DNA of 64,000 bases, taken from contig JAJHZJ010000694.1 in the NCBI GenBank assembly GCA_023548195.1, positions 2,820,501 through 2,884,500 on the forward strand, written 5' to 3'. This DNA comes from Bettongia penicillata ogilbyi (Eukaryota; Chordata; Mammalia; Diprotodontia; Potoroidae). Both the position numbers and the translations under genes were made by a program. Under the pieces are notes generated by a model. That model saw only the letters and a list, made by a program, of their open reading frames with translations, was not told the origin of the DNA and searched no databases. Positions within the stretch are counted from its first letter, which is position 1, and every line of letters starts with the position of its first letter. Of this stretch, positions 47,395-59,110 are shown piece by piece.

Positions 47395-47546
47395 TGTCTC
47401 TGTCTCTCTCTCTCTCTCTGTCTCTCCCCCTGTCTCTCCCCCTCTTAAACGCAGAGTTACGGTCCACTTCTCTCTCTCTCTCTGTCTCTCTCTCTGTCTC
47501 TCCCCCTGTCTCTCCCCCTCTTAAACGCAGAGTTACGGTCCACTTA
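47252..47546. repeat. (CT)n / (CTCTGT)n tract with 76-bp tandem duplication
   Basis: CT dinucleotides with GT interruptions. Near its end the unit containing 'cttaaacgcagagttacggt' occurs twice (47445 and 47521), exactly 76 bases apart. Serine/leucine-rich and arginine-rich frames here are repeat artefacts. Confidence 0.92.
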
Positions 47547-48239
47547 GAAGTAATACAGTCATAGTTACAATTCCAAGTGCAGTAGCTATCTGGTGCTCCC
47601 CACACACTTTCATAAGACACTATTACTTAGACTCATTCTACCACTGAAAATCTGAATTCAACCTGGAAAAATCCATGTGACTATTTCTAGCAGTTTATAT
47701 AACCCCACTGCTTGTTCAACCTCATAACCACCTAAAGTAGTAGTGGATAAGTAAAACCCTTCCATCACTGGAAAAAATCCAATTACTTAAGCATAAGATA
47801 GTTTCTCTAAAGATGTATGTATTATCTTACGGAGCTATTAACTTTCTTCTTCAAGCTGTAAGCCTGGTGTCCCCTAACAGAGCGCTTCCTTGTGTGGTAC
47901 TCATGTGAAAAATTCAGGTATTATGAGAATGTCCTAATATAGTGATAGTACTGGAAATATCCTCTATCCAGTAGGTAGTGCACCAGTGGGAATTACAAGC
48001 CTTTTAAGGAGTGTGAGGAATCTGAAAATAGCTAATCAATATAACTCCCCTATATCAATTTGTAGAAATTGATTTTCTGGCAAGGATCTAGTTTTATACG
48101 CTATAGTAACTTTCTAGTACACTTGGTAGAACCTTGCCAGGCAGAGACAGAGTGTAAGGGAAATAACAAGCCTCTAAGTTTATTAGCAGAGTCATCATCT
48201 ATAATAAAATTTGTTCTCATGTTAGCACAGTATACCATT

Positions 48240-48640
48240 TTATTTTATTTTTTACATAATATTTTATTTTTTCTAATTACATGTAGATAATTTTTAACAT
48301 TTATTTCCTATAAAAATTTGAGTTTCAAATTTTCTTCCCTAAGACAGATTAAGGAATTTGATCTAGGTTATATATGTTTAATCATATAAAGCCTATTTCC
48401 ATATTACTTATGTTGCAAAAGAAGAACCAGAACAAAAGTAAAGAAAACACAGATGTTTTGATCTTCCTTCAGACTCCACCAGTTCTTTCTCTGGATGTGG
48501 ATAGCATTTTCTATCATGAGTCTTTTGGAATTATCTTGGATCCTTGTACTGCTGAGAAGAGCTAAGTCAGTCATAGTTAATTGTCACACATGCTGCTGTT
48601 ACTATGTACAAGACAACATATAATTTGATAAATTTCATTG
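48240..48640 (-). mobile_element. L1 3'-UTR fragment, antisense, just upstream of exon 6
   Basis: 'ttacttatgttgcaaaagaa' and 'agttctttctctggatgtgg' correspond to 9765-9790 and 9856-9880 of the longer antisense L1. The T-rich left edge is the complement of the A-tail. Confidence 0.7.
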
Positions 48641-48690
48641 CTAAACTTCACAAAGTTTTTAAAAGTTGAAAAATAACTTTTTTTTTGTAG

Positions 48691-48754
48691 AGACCAGTTG
48701 TAGAGCAAAAGGAGCTTCTCAATAAATGGAATGAAATGGGAACTGATGAACCAG
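48691..48754 (+). CDS. TBC1D19: TBC1D19 coding exon 6, GC splice donor
   Basis: 64 nt behind a T-rich TTTTTTTTGTAG acceptor, encoding RPVVEQKELLNKWNEMGTDE P plus one base of an aspartate codon. The frame demands that the exon end at 48754 (CCAG), followed by GCATGT, i.e. a GC donor. The nearest GT (48759-48760, GTAAAT) would add four bases and shift exon 7 out of frame to an early stop. An antisense LINE 3'-end fragment ends roughly 50-90 bases upstream of the acceptor. Confidence 0.9.
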
Positions 48755-48894
48755 GCATGTAAATTTTTTTTTCTCACGTGAAGAGTAATACAAAATTATT
48801 TGGTCCACAGTTATGAATCTAAAACAGCATATATAATGATTATTGGGGAAAGTTACTGGTTTATTTTTCATCCCCAGTAAGCTTACATAATTAA

Positions 48895-48995
48895 ATGTGT
48901 GTATGTATATATGTGTGTGTATGTTTTTAGATATACATATATATGTGTGTGTATATATATATACACACATATGCACACGCACACATATATATCTA
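48895..48995. repeat. TG/TA microsatellite
   Basis: Alternating TG, TA and CA, beginning about 140 bases after the GC donor. Confidence 0.85.
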
Positions 48996-49279
48996 TAGAT
49001 ATACTATGTCATTTGTTTAACTTTTCATTCTACCTTTAAAATTTTTCAACTATATTGGCCCATTTTCCTAGTCATTTTGAGAATTATTTATATTATTTAA
49101 CCTTTAAAAATTAGTCTTTGAATATTCTTTTTTTAAAAGTGTGCTTCTTGGATTTCCTTACTTCTAGGCCCATATATATATTTAAACTCAATTTTTTTTC
49201 CAAATTTTAATTTAGATTTTAAAGATACTAAATAATACAACATAAATTGGAATTTTCCAAGCTTTATTTTTTTTTAAAG

Positions 49280-49515
49280 AATATTATGAAATAATGGAAA
49301 GAGCAATGGGTTTGGAATCACTCCAAATCCTGGTTTGTGTCTGGGCTCTTGCCACTTATTCACTGTGTAACTGTGGGTGAGTCACTAGCTCTGTTTGCAC
49401 CTCACTTTCTTCATGTATAACATGGGGTAATACACTACCCGCCTCACAGAGTTATTGTGAGGAAATCTCTTTGTAAACAATAAAAGGCGATATAAATGTG
49501 AACAGTTGTTAGCGT
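49280..49515 (+). repeat. MIR-type SINE
   Basis: 'gcaatgggtttggaatcact', 'cttcatgtataacatggggt', 'atataaatgtgaacagttgt'. Confidence 0.7.
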
Positions 49516-49849
49516 TGTTTAAAACAAGTTTATGTGGACGGTTTTGTCACTTATTTCTGATAGGCATCAGTAACTAACTTTAGTAAAATAAGAAAACATA
49601 TTACCCTTATTTAAATCTGTGGGTTTTTTAATATTTGCATAGTTTGATATTCTGTCAATTCAGATATACATAAATGAACCCTTGCAAACTTATGAAGGGG
49701 AAACATTTTTTGGTTATGACATAAGACTTCTGCCATCTGTTTCCATAATAGTATTATAAAATAGTATTAATCAAATTCATACAGTTTATTATTTAAATGC
49801 TCAATAATATGGTTTTAAGTGAAGTTTTGTCTAATCTTTCTCATTCTAG

Positions 49850-49896
49850 ATTTAAGCCTTTTCAGACCTGTTTATGCTCCTAAAGATTTTCTTGAG
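49850..49896 (+). CDS. TBC1D19: TBC1D19 coding exon 7 (47 nt)
   Basis: 47 nt after CATTCTAG. It completes the split aspartate and encodes LSLFRPVYAPKDFLE; the donor is GTAAAT. Phase 1 in, phase 0 out. Its frame is what fixes the GC donor of exon 6. Confidence 0.93.
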
Positions 49897-50429
49897 GTAA
49901 ATGCTACTAAATGGATTAAAAAAAATGAGAAAATAGTGTGAATTAGAGATATGCTAATATTGCTGGAGAATCTCCATACATATTAACACTGGTAAAGAAA
50001 AGAATACTATTGTTGGGGATTGGAAATGGGATGAAAAATATAAATATATTAAAAATGATGATACTAGTTTTATAAACTAATAATAGTTTATCTTTTCTGG
50101 AAAACTTTTAGCATTATCATTATATAAAAGTAAATGATCTAGGTAGTCATACTGACTCAAAGACAATGGGAGATAACCAGGATACTGTGAACAAATGGTA
50201 GTATATATTATTGACTATTTTGTAAAAGCCCTTAGGGAAGGAGAGGGTGGAACTGGGAGATCATACGGTCTAAACAGGAATCTATAAAAAACAAAAGCAA
50301 AAACAAAGAACACATGCACAACTCTTATATCTAGCTTTTTGAAAATCAGAAAAAGACTTTATATTTCCCAGACTTGTGCAATACAATCCAATGAATATAT
50401 TTAGGTTCTATTTGGAAGGTTCTAGGATA

Positions 50430-50700
50430 GATAGCAGGGGCAGCTTAGTGGTGCAGTGAATAGAGCCTTTGCCCTGGAGTGAGGAATACTTGAGTTCAAA
50501 TCCAGCCTGAGACACTTAATTAGCTGTGTGATACAGGGTAAGTCATTTAACCTCTGTTTGCCTCAGTTTCCTTAACTATAAAATGAAGATAACAGCACTG
50601 GCTGAGTTGTGAAAATAAAATGAGATAATATTTCTACAGCACTTAACACAGTGCTTGACACTTAATAAGTATTATATAAATCCTTATTCCCTTCCTCTTT
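50430..50700 (+). repeat. Marsupial tRNA-derived SINE
   Basis: 'ggggcagcttagtggtgcag' head followed by 'gttcaaatccagcctgagac', 'ttgcctcagtttccttaact', 'agtgcttgacacttaataag'. Close to full length. Confidence 0.85.
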
Positions 50701-50749
50701 TCCTAGCTGCTGACATAAAAACATAAAAAAATTTCTTGCCTTTAACGAC

Positions 50750-51560
50750 TTATAAGGTAAGGAGAGGGAAGGGAAACAGGATATCTATGAATAAGTATGA
50801 TATAAAGTACAAAGGAGAGAGGCTACTAATACTAACACTTTGCTAGAATAATTGCAAAATTAAGAAATCACTGTGTTTGGGCAATTGTGATTTTTCCCAG
50901 CTGGCCTTTGAAGAAGGGAAGAATTTTAATAAGTGGAGATGTGGAAGTGAGTACATTTTAGCCTAGGTAAATCTGGTTCAAATTCACAGGGTTTAGGAGA
51001 GTATGAAACATGATCAGGGAACAACAGTCCAGTTTGAATAGAAAGTAGAATATATGTTGGAGTGTTAAATAAGGCTAGAGAAGTAGGATTAAGGAAAATT
51101 GGGGAGGGACTTAGATGAATAATGGGGAGAGGATCACTTAGGAGATTCATGCAGTAGTGACAGTCACCTGAGCTAGACTGGCAACGTTGTGAACAGAGAG
51201 AAGGACAGGATAAGAAAGAGGTCATGGAAATAGAATTAGTAGGATTTAGTAACTGATTGGATGGTAGAGGAAGAGGAAAGAATCAAAGAGAACCCTGGAT
51301 TTTGTACTTAAATGTCTTGGAGGAAAAATAGGGAAGTTGGGAGATTAGACAGGGTTAGGGGAAGGAGGTTATGAGTTCAATTTTGGATATACTAAATTTG
51401 AGCTGCTGTAGACATCTTTGTATCCATTAGCATCTGGAAATGTGAGACTGAGGCTCAGACAATGAATTAGTTTAGCTGTCTAGATGTGTGAGCAGAGCTG
51501 TTAATTTGTAATTTCAGAGACAGGGAGGAAGATATAGTGGAAATGCAGGGTACTCTCTGA
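50750..51560 (+). repeat. Unassigned purine-rich interspersed repeat
   Basis: 'tagaggaagaggaaagaatc' 'aaagagaaccctggat', 'gagttcaattttggatatac'. The style matches 21150-22000. Confidence 0.45.
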
Positions 51561-51984
51561 CATCTGATACAAAGGTGAGTTCATCTAGCAGAATCCATCC
51601 CTTGTTCTTTCAGCAATTGGGAAAGGTAGGCCTCAGGAAAGAGGGGTCTCAGTGACAGGACCCTGGGAATGGAGACCCATACCACAAGGTAAGGTGTGGG
51701 GATATCAGCTGCCATGTGGAAAAAATGTGCCCTGCCAAGCAGGAGTCATACACCTTTTATATTTTAATATCCTGGGATAGAACTCCATTGGCCCTATGCT
51801 ATTTATAGTCCTGTTTGTAAGTCATTTATATATTGGTAATAACTGAAGTCATGGAAGTGAATAATATTCCCTGATGGAGCAAGTATACAGAGATAGGAGA
51901 GTAAGGATAGGGATAATGTTCCCCTGCTATGTCTATATGGATGTTAAAAGCAAAGCAGTGGCCAAATATAAAATAGGTAGTTTG

Positions 51985-52115
51985 GTATGTCACAAACTTT
52001 TAACAATACCTACCTCCTATTTAAATGGGGATATTATAAAGATCAAATGAGATTATATATTTAAGGCATTTTGCAAACTTTAAACCATTTTAAGTGTTAG
52101 CTATGATTCTTGTAG
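51985..52115 (+). repeat. MIR-type SINE tail
   Basis: 'aagatcaaatgagattatat' and 'gcattttgcaaactttaaac'. Confidence 0.55.
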
Positions 52116-52119
52116 TTTA

Positions 52120-52770
52120 TCTGTTTGATGGTCTCTCCACACTTCCCACACAAATCAGACTACTTTGTATCATCAGGAAGAATATGATAAAAGAAATTGC
52201 AACATTAAGTGCAGCAGTCTATAATGGTGGACGTGATAAATTGCAGCTACACCTGGAATAATTCTTCCCCTCTTTAGATCCCTGCAGATCACATTGCTTC
52301 CAGCTAGCTCTACCCCCCACATTCCTTGAGGCAGTGTCAGGTCATCTCCATTGTTGTTTTGCAAATGCTGTACAGCTTTTACATGGAATTGTTCGGATTT
52401 GCATGTCAGATTTCCTGACTGACTTAGTCTCTCTCAGACTTGCTGGGATCATTTGTTTCAAAAAGGCTTGGATATACTTGTAGGCGCAGTTTTATTTACT
52501 CTTTCTATGTAGGAGATTCTGGAGGCATATTCAATTTTTCTCTCTTTCCGCAAATCATATTTTTTGAAAAAGGATTTTTGGGGAGGAATTTTTCTCCCTG
52601 TGAAAGTGGAGAGGTTGAGGAGCTGAATTCTTTGAGAATGTTCGTTTTTCCATCTTTTTAGAACTCTTCTCTGGTATAAATTCTAAAACAGCTGGGTCCC
52701 TTGCCAAGTTCTACGTCAGCATCTAGTTCTTCCCTATTGGCCAGAAACAGGTTCAAACTAGTAATTCTCC
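52120..52770. other. No recognised feature (intron 7)
   Basis: Nothing I can name. Confidence 0.4.
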
Positions 52771-52774
52771 TTAT

Positions 52775-54345
52775 CAGGCCCTCTTTCTTTTGAAGAATAA
52801 AGTTACCTTTAAGTCAGTTCCAGAATTCTTCAGTTCTGCTTTTCACCACTCTAGAAGATATATGCGTGTTTTAGCTACCTCATTAAAACTACCTACACAC
52901 ATCTCTTGTATTCAGTCCCTTCTCTGTAGTCACATGGCCACCGCTTTTGTCCTCATCACCCTTCACCAAAATTATTGCAGCAGCCTCCATTTATTCTCTG
53001 TGCCTCAGGTCTCTCCCCTACTCTGTGTTCCACATTGATGCCAAAATGATTTTCCTTAGATGCACAGCTCATATGTGATTCCTCCTATTCAGCCAACTTC
53101 AGTGGCTTCCTATTAATCTCTAGGATAAAATTTAAACTCTTTTGTTTAACTCTGAAAACCCTTTACCACTTAACTCTAACCTATCTTTCCAGCCTCATTG
53201 TGTATTACACCCTGACTTGTATTCTTGATTCAGACAAACTTGTCTTATTGTTCCTTATGCCCACATTCTGTCTCACATCTCTGCAGTTGTTCTGGCCCCC
53301 ATGCTTGTCATGTACTCACCTTTACCTTTCAGAATTCCTTTCTTCAAGATATTTGTTAAGCATAACCTTTTTTTAAAAATCCTTTCCTGATCTCTCCAGC
53401 TGCCTAGTGGACACCTTCAACTGGATGTCTTATAGACATCTTAGACTCATCATGTCCCAAACTGGATTTACTCTCTTTCTCCAGAAAACCTCTCCTCTTC
53501 TGAACTTTCTCTTCTTAAGGGTACCACCACCTTCCCAGTCATCTAGGATTGTAACCTAGGTGTTATCCTTGATGCCTCACTCTTTTCTTACCCCCATGTC
53601 CAATCTGTTGCTAAGTGGTGTGGATTTTATCATCATAGCATCTCTGTATATGTTCCCTTCTCTCCTCTGACACTACTACCACTATAGTGCATGCCCTCAT
53701 CACCTCAGATTTGGACTTACAGTAGCCTGTTGGTTGGTCTCCCATAAATCTCTTTATTTTTCAGTCCATCCTTCACCCAGCTATCAAAGTGATCTTCCTA
53801 ATGTTCAGATATGATCATGTCACCTTCTTAATAAATTCCAAGGGTTCCCTCTCACTTCTAGAATCAAACAGAAAAGCCTGTTTAGTGTTCAAAGCTCTTC
53901 GTAATCTGCTTCCCACCACACACACCTTTTTGGTCTCCTTAAACCGTACATCCTTCCCCATACTCTGTGATCCAGTGACACTTGAACAACATACTCCATG
54001 TCCCAACTCTAAGCGTTTTCTCTGGCTGTCCCCCATGCCTGGAATTCTCTCCCACTTCCTCTCTGCCTCTTGGCTTCTTTGGTTTCCTCCAAGGCCCAGC
54101 TAAACTCCTACCTTCTACAAAAGCTTTCTGAGGCCTCCTTAACTCTTGTGTCTTTCTTCTATTGATTATCTCTAGTTTATCCTTCGATATATCTTGTCTG
54201 TAAATCTGCTTTCATGTTGTCTTCTCTATTAGACTGTGAGCTGCCTGAAGGCAGGGACTGACTTTTGCCTTTTTTTGTATCCCTAGCACTTAGCACAGTG
54301 CCTGGCACATAGTCGGTATCCCAAACATTTTTGATGACTGACTGA
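52775..54345 (+). mobile_element. L2 LINE 3' ORF and 3' end (two partial copies)
   Basis: The first copy reaches about 53380 ('cctctaggataaaatttaaa'). A second starts at 53395 with the earlier L2 block 'agtggacaccttcaactgga' and runs to the 3' end 'cagtgcctggcacatagtcg'. This gives a head-to-tail order of two insertions. Confidence 0.8.
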
Positions 54346-54349
54346 CTAA

Positions 54350-54840
54350 AGAACATCACATCATGTTGCCACCTGCTCAATAATTTGCTTTGGCTTCTGA
54401 CTGCCTCTGATGACAAATTCATTTTCCTCTGTCCTTTAAAGCCCTTGACAGTCTGGCTCCAACCTATCTTTGAAGGGTTTATATTATTATATGCAATACC
54501 TCTTCATACATTTTATGCCCTAGTCTAAGTGGCCTTCTTGATGTTCCTTCTAAATGACATTTCGTCTCCTGTCTCAGTGTCTTTGCACAGGTTGTTTCTG
54601 TGCCTGAAGTCTGTTACTTCATGGCTTTTGCCTTTTACAATCTTAAGCTTAAGCACTACCTTCTTCATCAGGCCTTTCTGTTTGTCATTGTCTCCATTCC
54701 CAAAATTACCTTTTATTTATTTTATATATATTTACTTATGTGTGTGTTGTTTCCTCTGGTAGTATGTCAGCCCTGTGATAGCAGGGATTATTTAATTTTG
54801 TCTTTATATTCCTAGTACCAAGTGTTATAGGCAATTGATG
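54350..54840 (+). mobile_element. L2 LINE 3'-end fragment
   Basis: 'aaagcccttgacagtctggc' then 'tgtgatagcagggattattt', another separate L2 3' end. Confidence 0.7.
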
Positions 54841-54849
54841 TATCATTAT

Positions 54850-55806
54850 TTGATTGGCTATTTTTCATAATATCCTAGTATCTCTAAATTAAGAAATAAA
54901 GTGAAATTAGGTTTGTTTTTTTTCTTAATCTTCACATTTTTATGGCTTTATTTTTCCATCAGTGATTCTGTTAGTCAGGTACTTATTGAGGGCTTAATTA
55001 TGTGCCACTGTGCTAAAGGAGATATATATCTATATATCTCTGCATAATGCATGGTTCTTACAAAGACGCTTTCAGTATCACTCATTTAAAAATTAGGTTC
55101 CTAATGTCCTGTATGTTAATTTTTTATATTTCAATTACAGTTAGTGTAACAGTGTTGAAAAAACATAATGAAACTTTCTTGGTATTAATGAATCATACTT
55201 GTTATCAGAGCAAACCCTTTTTCAGTTTTGGAAATGTAGATGTGATTTGAAACATGGTATTCTAAGCTGAATCTATAAGATTAACTAGATAAAGCAGTAT
55301 AGACAAAAGATATGTTTAACTAGTTATATTCAGACATTTCTGCCATTAAATCTTATTGGATTCTTTAAGTGTCCTAAGGAAGATCAGTGTTGCTGGAATC
55401 ATAGGAGTGAAAGGAATTCTCAAAGTTCATCTGAGCCACCTCTGCCCTCACAACCTTGTGTGTATACTTATACATTCCTAATTAACTGGTTGTCAATACT
55501 ATTTTTAATATTATTGAGGAAGATGGAGAGATTCTACAATCCCTTTCCTTGGTAGTGTGTTCTCATATTTCATTATCCATGCAGTTGACATTTCCATTTA
55601 TAACTATGTCTTTATGTTTTTGGGGAAAAAGTAAAAACTTTTTAGTGTGTTTTAATGTGTGATTATATGTGATAATATGATTAGATTGTTTGCATACTCT
55701 CCCTACTAGCCATAGAATTACTATTCTATGCTATAAGTTTAGTTAGTTGTATTTAAAGTCTAACAATTCATTCAGATGACTAATTTTGTTGTGTTTGTTT
55801 TTAAAG
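54850..55806. other. Intron 7 end, mostly unrecognised
   Basis: An R1-like left-end fragment at 54965-55025 ('aggtacttattgagggctta'). Otherwise AT-rich up to exon 8. Confidence 0.4.
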
Positions 55807-55917
55807 GTATTAATTAATCTTCGTAACCCAAATTATGAAAATGGTGATCATCTTAATTTAAAAACTCATTTGGGTTTAATCCAAGTTCCTCTGAAAGTAA
55901 AATATATCTCTGAATTG
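55807..55917 (+). CDS. TBC1D19: TBC1D19 coding exon 8
   Basis: 111 nt (37 codons) after TTTTTAAAG, starting VLINLRNPNYENGD and ending VPLKVKYISEL; the donor is a consensus GTAAGT. Phase 0 at both ends. This is the largest exon in the window and among the best-conserved parts of the N-terminal region. It follows the 5.9-kb intron 7. Confidence 0.93.
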
Positions 55918-56554
55918 GTAAGTAAAGTAATTTTAAAATAGTCTTTTAAAAGTATGCCAATATTTAAACTAAATATTTGTGCATATAATATATTTGAAAG
56001 TTAAAGAAAATTAGTAAATGAATAGATCAAAGATTTTTGGAGTATTGCTTGTATATATACTTTACATAGAGAATTCATATCTTGAATCATCCCAAAATAT
56101 ATAAACACTTGAAAGAAAACAATATATTAGCTAAGGAGTAAAAAGACCCAGGATGTGCTGTTGATGTAGGGATTTTTGAGCTGGCCGCCCACATGGGCCA
56201 TACCGTTTCTGCCGCTTTTATCCATCATTACAAAACATTTAAAATGATTCTGCATTCATGGCTCATTTATAAATTATAAACACAAAATCAACTGATCCAA
56301 ATATTGTTAGAATGCTGGAACATCTAATGCTTGCCTGGAAAATGATCCTTTGTTGAAAAAGGGCTACCAGCACAATAATGTAAAAGAGGAATCTCTGAGT
56401 GGAACCAAAATGCCCTCCCTAGAAGGACCAGAGGGCTGAGCAATGAACTCCTCCCAAGGCCTTTCCTTAGGTTCAGAGCTTTCTAGGTTAGTCTGCTCTG
56501 CTTGGCTTTGACCCCCAACCTCAAGATAACTGTTCACCTGAAAACTTAGCACCA

Positions 56555-56880
56555 TGCAGATTCATTCAGCACCTGCTTCTTGCCTGTGCTGGGGAGTGCA
56601 GCAGTGAACTCCCCCCACCTCCAAAACCTTCCTTTGTACAGGGCTCAGAACTCTCCAGGGCACTCTTCACTTCCATCAGTGGCTCTGAGTACTTTGAACT
56701 CTCTGGGCCAGGCACTTCTCACCTTTCAGACCTCTACTTCTTTTAGCTTTCTTTGGTATATTGTCTTCCTTTATTAGATTGTGAGCTCCTCGAGGGGAGG
56801 GACTTGTATCCTTTGCACTTAGCACAGTGCTTGGCACATGGTGGGCACATAAGTGCTTGTTGATACAAACTCAACCGCCT
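56555..56880 (+). mobile_element. L2-type 3' end
   Basis: 'ttagattgtgagctcctcga' then 'acttagcacagtgcttggca'. Confidence 0.65.
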
Positions 56881-56934
56881 GTAAGCCAACAAAAAGATGG
56901 TAAATGTGTGAATCTCATTTGCTTTCCCTCTGAT

Positions 56935-57110
56935 ATCATTGCCGATTTATCCTGTATATATTGTATTTGAGCATAGTTGTTTTCATGTTGTGTCCCTCAT
57001 TAGTTATGAGGCCCTTGAAGGCAAGAACTGCCCTTTCTTTGCGTCCTTAGCATTTAGTTCAATACCTACTACATAATAGGCACTTAATAAATGCTTGTTA
57101 ATCAATAGAA
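56935..57110 (+). mobile_element. Second L2-type 3' end
   Basis: 'cttgaaggcaagaactgccc' then 'cacttaataaatgcttgtta'. It follows directly after the previous one. Confidence 0.65.
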
Positions 57111-57211
57111 GCTCATGATAGTAATACCAGATCAGGCTATTGGTACCACAAATTAATTTTTATATTTTTAAGTATATTTTTATCCCTTTCCTACCCCTTC
57201 TAGATTCCTCT

Positions 57212-57290
57212 GGAATATAATATATAATTATATATATAATATACAATTATATATATAATTTATATATATAATATAAAAATATAAAGAATA
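57212..57290. repeat. (TA)n-rich tract
   Basis: About 80 bases of TATA/AATATA sequence adjoining the telomere-like motif. Confidence 0.85.
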
Positions 57291-57293
57291 TAA

Positions 57294-57311
57294 CTCTAAC
57301 CCTAACCCTAA
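57294..57311. repeat. Short interstitial telomeric repeat
   Basis: CTAACCCTAACCCTAA, about 2.7 units of the vertebrate telomere hexamer (C-rich strand), embedded at the edge of a TA-rich tract in intron 8. Confidence 0.85.
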
Positions 57312-57564
57312 TAAATTATATTTTTTAAGACCAAAAGAAAAACATCAGTGTAAGTGATCAGTACATTTTTTTTAAAGTGTGAAAATATGTACAAGTTTTG
57401 TGGAATTCCCCCTTTGCAGAGAAATGAGTTGGGGGGAGAGGTGTGCTCTCATATTTCTTTCTAGCCATGTTTGTTCTTTATAATTTTGCAGTATTTAATT
57501 GTTTGCTCATGTCTTTTGATCAAAGCTGCCCTCAATTGTAGAAAATTCATCCCTAAGGAGCGAA

Positions 57565-57825
57565 GCTTGACTCTGTTGTTGAGTCATTTTTCGGTCATGT
57601 CTGACTCTTCCCCATTTGGGGTTTTCTTGGCAAAGATACTGGAGAGGTTTGCCATTTCCTTCTCCATTTCATTTCATTTTATATATGAGAAAACTGAGAC
57701 AAACAGGGTTAAGTGACTTGCCCAGGGTCACGCAACTAGTAAGTATCTGTGGCCAGATTTGAACTTAGGATGATGAGTCTTCCTGACTTTAGGCAAAGCA
57801 CTCTGTCACTGCCTGCCTACTTATC
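57565..57825 (-). repeat. WSINE1-like SINE, antisense
   Basis: 'ttggggttttcttggcaaag', 'ttgccatttccttctccatt', 'taagtgacttgcccagggtc', 'tcctgactttaggcaaagca'. Complement of the 36375 type. Confidence 0.8.
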
Positions 57826-58093
57826 TACTTTGACTATAAAATGAAGCAAATTTTGCAAGGAAATAGTAGAATCTATACAGCATATCCTTTTAGATTTAAA
57901 TAATTTATTACTGCTGACTACCTGGAAAGAAAGGATCTAGGTAGCCAGAATGATACATCAGAAGGTTATATTTCTCAGTGAACTAACAAGACAAATCCCC
58001 AAGCTGCAAATAAAAACTTTAAGATATCCTTTGAGCATTCAACAAATAAACAACTAGAATCAAGGCAATATTACACACAGAATTGTTGCTGAC

Positions 58094-58781
58094 CCAAAGG
58101 GCTACAAAAATGTGTGACCAGCAATACTGCTTCTAGGACTGTATCCCCAAGAGATCATAAAAATGGGAAAGGCTCCCACATGTATAAAAATATTTATAAC
58201 AGCCCTCTTTGTGGTGGCTAAAAACTGGAACTCAAGGGGATGCCCATCAATTGGGGAATGGCTGAATAAATTATGGTATATGAATGTAACGGAATACTAT
58301 TGTGCTATAAGAAATGATAAACAGGAAGACTTCAGAGAGGCCTGGAAAGACTATTATGATCTGATGCTGAGCAAAAGGAGCAAAACCAGGAGAACTTTGT
58401 GCACAGCAACGACCACAGCGTGTGAGAGCTTATTCTGGTAGACTTGGAACGTCCTTGGAATGCAAGAACTTAAAAAAATTCCCAATGGTCTTTTAAGGCA
58501 AAATGCCTTCCATACCCAGAGAAAGAACTTTGGAATTCAATTGCAGAATGTAGCAGATCATTCTCTTTTGTTTTACATCTTGGTTTGTTATATGATTTCT
58601 CCTATTCATTTTAATTCTTCTACACAAGATGACTATAGTGAAAATGTATTTAATAGGAATGTATGTATAGAACCTATGTAAAATTGTATGCTATCTCGGG
58701 GAGGGAGGGGAGAAAATAATCTAAGTTATATGGTAGTGATTGTAGAACACTGAAAAAAATAAAATTAATATATTAAAAAAG
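58094..58781 (+). mobile_element. 5'-truncated L1-type LINE 3' end (~690 bp)
   Basis: Encodes the L1 ORF2 C-terminal piece with WYMNVTEYYCAIRNDKQEDF (58163-58441), then a 3' UTR and an A-rich end. TGTTGCTGAC flanks it (58084-58093 and 58782-58791), a 10-base target duplication. No intact ORF2. Confidence 0.8.
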
Positions 58782-58964
58782 TGTTGCTGACAATTTGTTT
58801 CTCACTCAATACCAAAATACCAAACACTCATAACCTCTACACTCTATGGAATGAAAACTTCAGATTGTAGAATCCTTAACTGAAGAAATCAAACCAGTGT
58901 GGCACCTTGGGGAAGTAGACATCCTCCCTGTTGTCTTGTCTGCTACTGGAGGGGTTAACCCTTC

Positions 58965-59110
58965 GGTGAGTTTACAGATGAGCTTGCATCCCAAAAGTGA
59001 GTTGCCCAGGGTCACACAGATAGTAAGTACCTGAGACAAGATTTTAATTTAGGTGTTAATTTGAATTAAGTAAAGTGCCTTACCCACTTGCAGCACCAGC
59101 TGCCTCTCTG
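58965..59110 (-). repeat. SINE fragment, antisense
   Basis: 'gttgcccagggtcacacaga' and 'cttgcagcaccagctgcctc'. Confidence 0.65.

Noticed and set aside
47207..47620. Serine/leucine-rich and arginine/glutamate-rich frames
   Set aside because: Product of the CT microsatellite.
48759..48764. GTAAAT as the donor of exon 6
   Set aside because: Using it adds four bases and sends exon 7 out of frame to a stop; the GC donor at 48755 keeps the frame.
58163..58441. 92-codon frame resembling a conserved protein
   Set aside because: C-terminus of L1 ORF2 in a 5'-truncated copy with target duplications.
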